Below, in pieces: positions 59,084-64,000 of a stretch of DNA of 64,000 nucleotides. Both the position numbers and the translations under genes were made by a program. The stretch's first letter is position 1, and every line of letters begins with the position of its first letter. This stretch comes from Cylindrobasidium torrendii FP15055 ss-10 (taxonomy: Eukaryota; Basidiomycota; Agaricomycetes; Agaricales; Physalacriaceae): the NCBI GenBank assembly GCA_000934385.1, contig KN880491.1:60464-124463 (forward strand), given 5' to 3'. A model generated the notes under the pieces. The model was given only the letters and a program-made list of their open reading frames with translations, was not told the DNA's origin and searched no databases.

Positions 59084-60326
59084 ATGCAAGATCTTTCCAA
59101 CGTTGATGCCTCCAATGTCGACCCCTCGCTGACCTCGTACGGATACATCCCGAATCGTACAGTCGCGTACATATTCCTTGTTCTTTTTGCTCTGTCGACT
59201 GGTTCGTTTGCCATCTTCTTGTGCATATAACCATCATCTCAATATGTAATTCCAGTACTACACCTTGGCCAGGGCGTGTGGTTCCGCAAATGGTGGGTGA
59301 TACCGACCATCGTGCTCGCTGGAGGTCTGGAGACCGCGGGGTGGGCTGGTCGGCTTTGGAGCAGCTACCGTCCTCTTGCATCGGACCCTTACATGCTTCA
59401 GTACGTGTTGCGATCGTGGAGGCAGACTGTGGTTTGACACAAATTGGCAGAATCGTTTGCACAATTCTTGGACCTACACCATTGCTGGCTGCCAACTTCA
59501 TCATCTTCGGCGAGCTCATTTCCATCATGGGACCGATATACAGCCGTCTTGCACCGCGTCTCTACTCCAGAGTCTTCCTTAGCTGCGTGAGTATCTGATT
59601 TCCTGTCGTTCGAATGATGATCTGACCTACTCCCGCTTAGGATATCATTTCCCTCATCGTTCAGGGTGCAGGAGGAGGTATCGCTGCAAGCGCCGACGAC
59701 CACGACGGTGCTGAACTAGGTGGTAACATCATGCTTGGTGGTATCATTTTCCAGCTCGGTAAGCTCATTCGCCCGTTCCCATCACCACTTTACTGACACC
59801 AGTCTTCAGTTGTGATCGTTGTCTACACCACGCTCTCCGCAGAGTTCTTCTGGCGCTACGCAACCGACCATCCCGTATCTTCCAAGCTCCCTGGAAATGC
59901 GCGCGATAGCCAGTCGACGCTTTCTACACACACGATGCGTGGTGAGCTTTCCGGACGCTCAAGACTGATGGTCGGCGCACTGTGCTTCAACCTCCTCGTT
60001 CTATTCATTCGGTGCGCATATTTCTCTCCCTGTGGCCACTCAATGTGCTGACGTCGATAACAGTGCTATCTACCGCACCATCGAGCTCAGCGACGGCTGG
60101 AACGGTAGAATCATCACCACCGAGGTGTACTTCAGTGCGTCTCTTCCTTCCCAATCCCTTGAAGGACATGCTAACGAGCTAATCAGACGTGTTGGACGGT
60201 GCTATGGTGGTCCTTGCTATATACACCTTCAACATCGTGCACCCAGGGCTGCTTCCAACTGCAAAGACCGCAAAGCCAGAAGACAAGGAAATGAACTCTA
60301 CTCCTCTCATGCAGAGTGTGGTTTGA
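59084..60326 (+). CDS. RTA1-like seven-transmembrane protein
   Basis: The family includes yeast Rsb1/Rta1/Rtm1, linked to sphingoid-base export and resistance to toxic lipophilic compounds. Exons are 59084..59201, 59256..59400, 59451..59586, 59641..59758, 59810..60011, 60064..60134 and 60187..60326, giving 309 aa. Family landmarks are SYGYIPNRTVAYIFLVLF, ETAGWAGRLWSS, LLAANFIIFGELI, the conserved loop DIISLIVQGAGGGIAA, LGGNIMLGGIIFQLVVI, and the C-terminal FIRAIYRTIELSDGWNG with YTFNIVHPG. It converges on the terpene synthase gene, with 307 bp between stop codons. Confidence 0.93.
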
Positions 60327-60633
60327 GGTTGTGTATTCGGGTATTCACACAGGGACATTATTTTTTATACATTTGTTTTGAAGACGGACGCAGTGTACTA
60401 TGGTACAATACACAAATTGATGTAGACATGATAGACCTCAAATCTTACAGCGCTGCAGTTTAGATCGAGGCGCCTGAATTGTCGCCAGGGTTTACATAAG
60501 CATTACGGGATTAGTGCGATCGCGGTCCGAAAGCCGAGACGCGTAAGTCATCTTGGTTCAAACCTCCATCTCACATTCTACCTCTCCTTGCTGAAACTTT
60601 AGGATGCACCGAGCTAGCTCTATCAAGGGTAAT
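60327..60633. other. Convergent 3' region
   Basis: It lies between the stop codons of the RTA1-like and terpene synthase genes. No gene is seen. Confidence 0.45.
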
Positions 60634-61975
60634 CTATGGCTCGATGACGACCTTGCGAGTACGCCTAACTTCCTCGGCTTTCTCTCCGAAATAGCTAGGT
60701 TTTATGAGAAGAAGTAGTGCGAGCATGGGCTTCCATAGGCTACTTACCGGTGCGAATCAAAATACCACTCGTCATGACCCCTGACGAATAGACCAAGACC
60801 GTCGATGTAGCGCAAAACTTGCTTGTGGTCTTCCTCCGACCATTGGGAAGTGCCCTCTGTCCGAGCGATAATAGCCTTGCGCGCGCGCATGAAGCTCTCG
60901 ATACTGCGGTCATGATAGTCCGAAATCCACTGTATAGCGCCAGCGAGATCAGTTTTCAAGTGCTTGGTGACCACAGTGACCGCGTTGTAGTCGCAGTCTT
61001 TCGCGAGGAACTCCTTGCGATACGAGCGCATGTCCTAATGTTTTCATGAGCGACGCGCAGGAATACTATGAGTGAACGTACGTTAGTCATGACCACCATG
61101 TCGATGGCATCCCTGTTTAATGTTTCGATGAGAGGGTGCTTCATCACGGCGTCGGGAATGTCGAGTCCGAGTGCATGCTCGATCCAGACGAGACTGGGCG
61201 CAACCCCAATATTGGGGCGACGCGCAGAAATGTACTCGTCCGGCGTGCAGATATATTGTTGACCCCGTCGTTCCGCTTGCAGGATAACCGAGTCAATAAA
61301 CTCCCTCCATGTCGTGTGGAACCGCTGGACGACGCTAGCTGGAATCGGCTCTCCATCTATAGCGCGCTTCCAAAACCTGCTCAAATTTCAGAGTGCCTCG
61401 CGAATGCGCAGAAGAGCGCTTACTGTCTTGCCATTTCACCGACAGCGCTCTCGCCGTCTGGCCGAGGGGCATCTGGATGGAGGATCGCGTCCATGGTGGC
61501 ATTGCATCTCTGGACGACAATGTTCAGTGGCTCGCCATCCGTGAACTCATCCATTGCGAAGAAGAGATAATTCAGGTCGCATGTGCTTCGGAACGTGACT
61601 ATCGAGCGTTAATTCGAGATCAACGGTCATGAAGCGAATCGTACAAGAAGAGCCATCCGGAAAGGCCAGAGCGGAGAACAGTGCTATTGACAAAGATAGT
61701 CAATTTGGAGACCCAGATCGTGACTGGGTATTGCATGAAAAATGTGCGAAGATTGACGCACTAAATTTCGCTTTATTGAATGCGGCGAGGCGCTCCGGAG
61801 AGAATGCAGTAAAAGTCTTGAGCCACGCGAAAGACTCGTCGTTCGATTCGTCGAGGTGAGGATTGACGACCCGCAACCAGGGCCAATTGCGCAAATTATC
61901 CGGCAGGTGGTAGTAAACGCAAGGTGCATCGTCGTCGGAAAACGTAAGCTTGGTCAGAGGAGAAAGAGCAGACAT
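60634..61975 (-). CDS. Sesquiterpene synthase, fungal class I
   Basis: It is predicted to cyclise farnesyl diphosphate into a sesquiterpene. Exons in transcript order are 61975-61762, 61683-61645, 61598-61424, 61376-61082, 61034-60748 and 60694-60634, giving 356 aa, normal for basidiomycete enzymes. The N-terminus shows LPDNLRNWPW. The metal-binding acidic motif is DEFTD at 101-105, after CDLNYLFFAM. The NSE motif is NDMRSYRKE at 241-249, split by an intron between Asn241 and Asp242. The C-terminus ends in RYFGEKAEEVRRTRKV, typical of the family. Both metal-binding motifs are intact, so activity is expected; the product cannot be predicted. Confidence 0.94.
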
Positions 61976-64000
61976 GATGGCATGAAGTTTCCATCTCTTC
62001 TGGTGAGGATTTTATGGTACTACGGCGCCGTTAACAATATTTCTTACCTGTATGAATGGTACCCCCGGTATTGATTCTGGTCGGCAGCAAAAATGCGGAA
62101 GGTCAAAGGAGATTGGTGAAATTTGCTGTTGTTGCGCCAAATGATGCATACAGTCTGGGAAGTATCGTATACGTTGATTAAGCTCTGACTCCAAACGGAG
62201 AAGGATGTTTATGACGCTGGTGTTAGGTCACCTTGCTCGTATTTATGGCTGTTAAGATGGATGTAGCTTGATAGATGACGCTGATGGCCTACTATATGCC
62301 CATGCCATGGCGCAGGTGGTCGTGCTTATCCAGCCGTGTAAGGATATCTGATTACGATCTCTCGGACAATGAACGGATTACCACCGGGATCATGGGAATC
62401 GGCCAAGAACGGTGACCTTTTCCTCAAGCCACTGCCAGCGCGCTCTTGCATACCCCTACATCAAAATGGCCTTCCGCACAGATGTTTGCAATTTTCGATA
62501 ACGGCGAGTACAGGATATCGGGGGCCCCGGACCAGTGATCGGTGTTGTCACGCGCGCGCCATCAGCATCCCTACACATCTCTCCCAATCTTCCAGCTTGG
62601 GACTGCAATCTGTGTTTCTGTGAAATGAAAGGTTCTTAGGCAACTATACCTATTTCCGATGCGGCTGACGGGAAAGGCGACACGCTCAGTATGAGTATCG
62701 ATGTCAAGACAGTGCCGTGCCGAACACAAGAACTACCGATATGAACCCCGAGAAAAACGCGCTATGCTTGAGGACATATTTAATTGAGATAGACGCGGAG
62801 GTGCAATCGAAAACGGCCCGGCAGCCTGCTTCGAGGACCTGGGTAATAGGTTGAACGATCCTGTAATCCACACCACTTCCCGCGAACTCTCAATGACACA
62901 CAGCACTTTCATCTCCATTTAAATCTCACTCCACATCACGTTATGCACGCAGGCCGATCAGAGCTGTAAAAAGCCTGACTGTGCTGGCGATCGTGCGATC
63001 GTGTTTATTATGTAAGCACAATGCGAACGCACACCTATAAGGCAAACTCGAACTCTTTGCAGCTTATTGCAAGACAGAAAAACAAGAGGGGCAAGAATAT
63101 CAAACATTACATGGAGAAGTCGTACAACATACTTACAAACTAGCTAATGACCAAAGGCAGCTGTAAACCCAACTTTAGATATTTATACATTTCCGCAAGT
63201 AGCTTCGTTGGGATGAGCTTGATAGTATCGGGGCTGATGCAAAGTGCGTGTAAGCAAGCGTCGACTAAATCGCACGCAGAGACTCACTGTTTTGACGTGA
63301 TAGAAATGCCCATTCACACCACCTTGTCGTTTGTTGCCATAGTATGCCTTAGGAAGCCGCTAAACATCTAGTAAGTCGCAGAAAGCACCAAAAAATGATT
63401 GACGCGCATGTTCTTCCGGCAATGCGTCTTCTTTGACCCTCAAGTAGCGCGCGTCTCTTGAATCGTCCTGTATCCTTTCCCCGTGCTTGGGTACAAGGAA
63501 TTGCCCTATCTGCAGCTCTGTGTCTGTTACAGTCCCTCGAGAGACTCGAGCAAAAGCCGTGCGATGCAATCCCCTGTATAGAATATATTCACACCATCTG
63601 TTGAGGTCTTCATCTTCCATCACACAATAAACAAATTCCTTATCTATCCCGGGCCGCATTATAAGGCTGCATAAGGCTTGCCTGGCATTGTCGGGATACC
63701 TAATGCAATATTTTGCTCGTCGGGCAATTCATTGATCGGCCACTGCCATTGTCCTGCTAGCCATCGATCATTATAATGCTCGAACTGGCATGCAACGACA
63801 GTGAAGGCGGGGCAAGCGGGCAAGGGAAGCGAGAAGGAAGCGAAGACGGGATAGGGAGATGAAGACGGGATGGGCTGGTGCAAGGTGCGGTATATTAAAG
63901 AATGTGCACTAAGGTTAGGGTAAGAGAACTTACAACGGAGCTAATGTAGAATAATCACGAGTTAGTATGAGTTAGTAAAGAGTATGCCCCTCTGAGAGGG
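61976..64000. other. 2 kb gene-poor end of the window
   Basis: It contains the terpene synthase promoter. Minus-strand 63360-63659 starts with a real ATG and is open for 99 codons (EDEDLNRWCEYILYRGL). A second frame runs to its left edge from 63883 without an ATG. Neither resembles a family I know. No cytochrome P450 or other tailoring enzyme is visible before the window ends. Confidence 0.45.
63360..63659 (-). CDS. Doubtful 99-codon ORF of unknown function
   Basis: It begins with an ATG and runs to a stop, with acidic N-terminal and basic middle parts (RTAFARVSRGTVTDTELQIGQF). An adjoining frame (63659-63883) ends at its start codon and could be an upstream exon region, but no splice pair is obvious. 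It could be a lineage-specific gene or chance. Confidence 0.25.
   Translation of the reverse strand: MRPGIDKEFVYCVMEDEDLNRWCEYILYRGLHRTAFARVSRGTVTDTELQIGQFLVPKHGERIQDDSRDARYLRVKEDALPEEHARQSFFGAFCDLLDV

Noticed and set aside
59084..61975. RTA1-like gene plus terpene synthase as a metabolite cluster
   Set aside because: Two convergent genes without tailoring enzymes are not enough evidence; noted only as a possibility.

Overview
The window is nuclear DNA of a filamentous basidiomycete, most likely an Agaricomycete. The evidence is the very dense short introns (about 100 coding introns, mostly 45-60 nt, usually with G at donor position +5), a DUF6534-type seven-helix membrane protein, a fungal sesquiterpene synthase, a fused ARG5,6 arginine gene, a fused BIO3-BIO1 biotin gene and a Zn2Cys6 regulator. 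All gene models were spliced by hand from reading frame, splice signals and family knowledge. Genus and species cannot be fixed from the sequence alone.

Layout. 1-2758: 3' part of an unrecognised multi-exon gene (+). 3055-3409: ribosomal protein eS28 (-). 3766-6090: EF-hand MscS channel (+). 6464-7813: short-chain dehydrogenase (-). 7814-10200: gene-poor. 10201-12035: AT-hook/SANT-like protein (-). 12595-14017: DUF6534 membrane protein (-). 14648-15042: small WSPAGGW-motif protein (+). 15494-16838: secreted alginate-lyase-family enzyme (+). 17061-20690: Tea4/Bud14-like polarity scaffold (-). 20969-22127: RNA polymerase I/III subunit AC40 (+). 22660-23135: ribosomal protein uS10 (+). 23745-24626: GNAT acetyltransferase (-). 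25982-28558: BIO3-BIO1 biotin enzyme (-). 29205-32118: ARG5,6 (+). 32386-33901: 3-ketoacyl-CoA thiolase (+). 33975-34760: a possible small membrane-protein gene and a decayed partial copy. 35143-40257: MSB1-like protein with a very long acidic tail (-). 40702-43841: Zn2Cys6 transcription factor (-). 44156-45421: VTT/TMEM41-like membrane protein (+). 46517-50229: ARID protein, SWI1-like (+). 50749-52834: secreted FAD-linked oxidase (-). 53230-54342: splicing factor Saf4/CCDC130 (-). 54748-55940: fibrillarin (+). 56469-58079: single-pass membrane protein (+). 59084-60326: RTA1-like seven-helix protein (+). 60634-61975: sesquiterpene synthase (-). 61976-64000: gene-poor.

Most of the window is ordinary housekeeping content: two ribosomal proteins, AC40, fibrillarin, a splicing factor, arginine and biotin synthesis, and beta-oxidation or thiolysis. 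Two polarity-type proteins (Tea4-like and MSB1-like) and three DNA- or chromatin-associated proteins (ARID, AT-hook/SANT, Zn2Cys6) are also present. The accessory content is the alginate-lyase-family enzyme, the FAD oxidase, the terpene synthase and the small duplication near 34 kb. I do not see a defence island, CRISPR array, transposon or clear multi-gene secondary-metabolite cluster.

The most distinctive signals are structural: three GC-AG introns with identical gcaagt donors, two genes whose start codon is an exon by itself, several 7-15 nt microexons, a PP1-docking motif beside the SH3 domain of the Tea4-like protein, a second presequence-like linker inside ARG5,6, and long tandem repeats in the MSB1-like tail.
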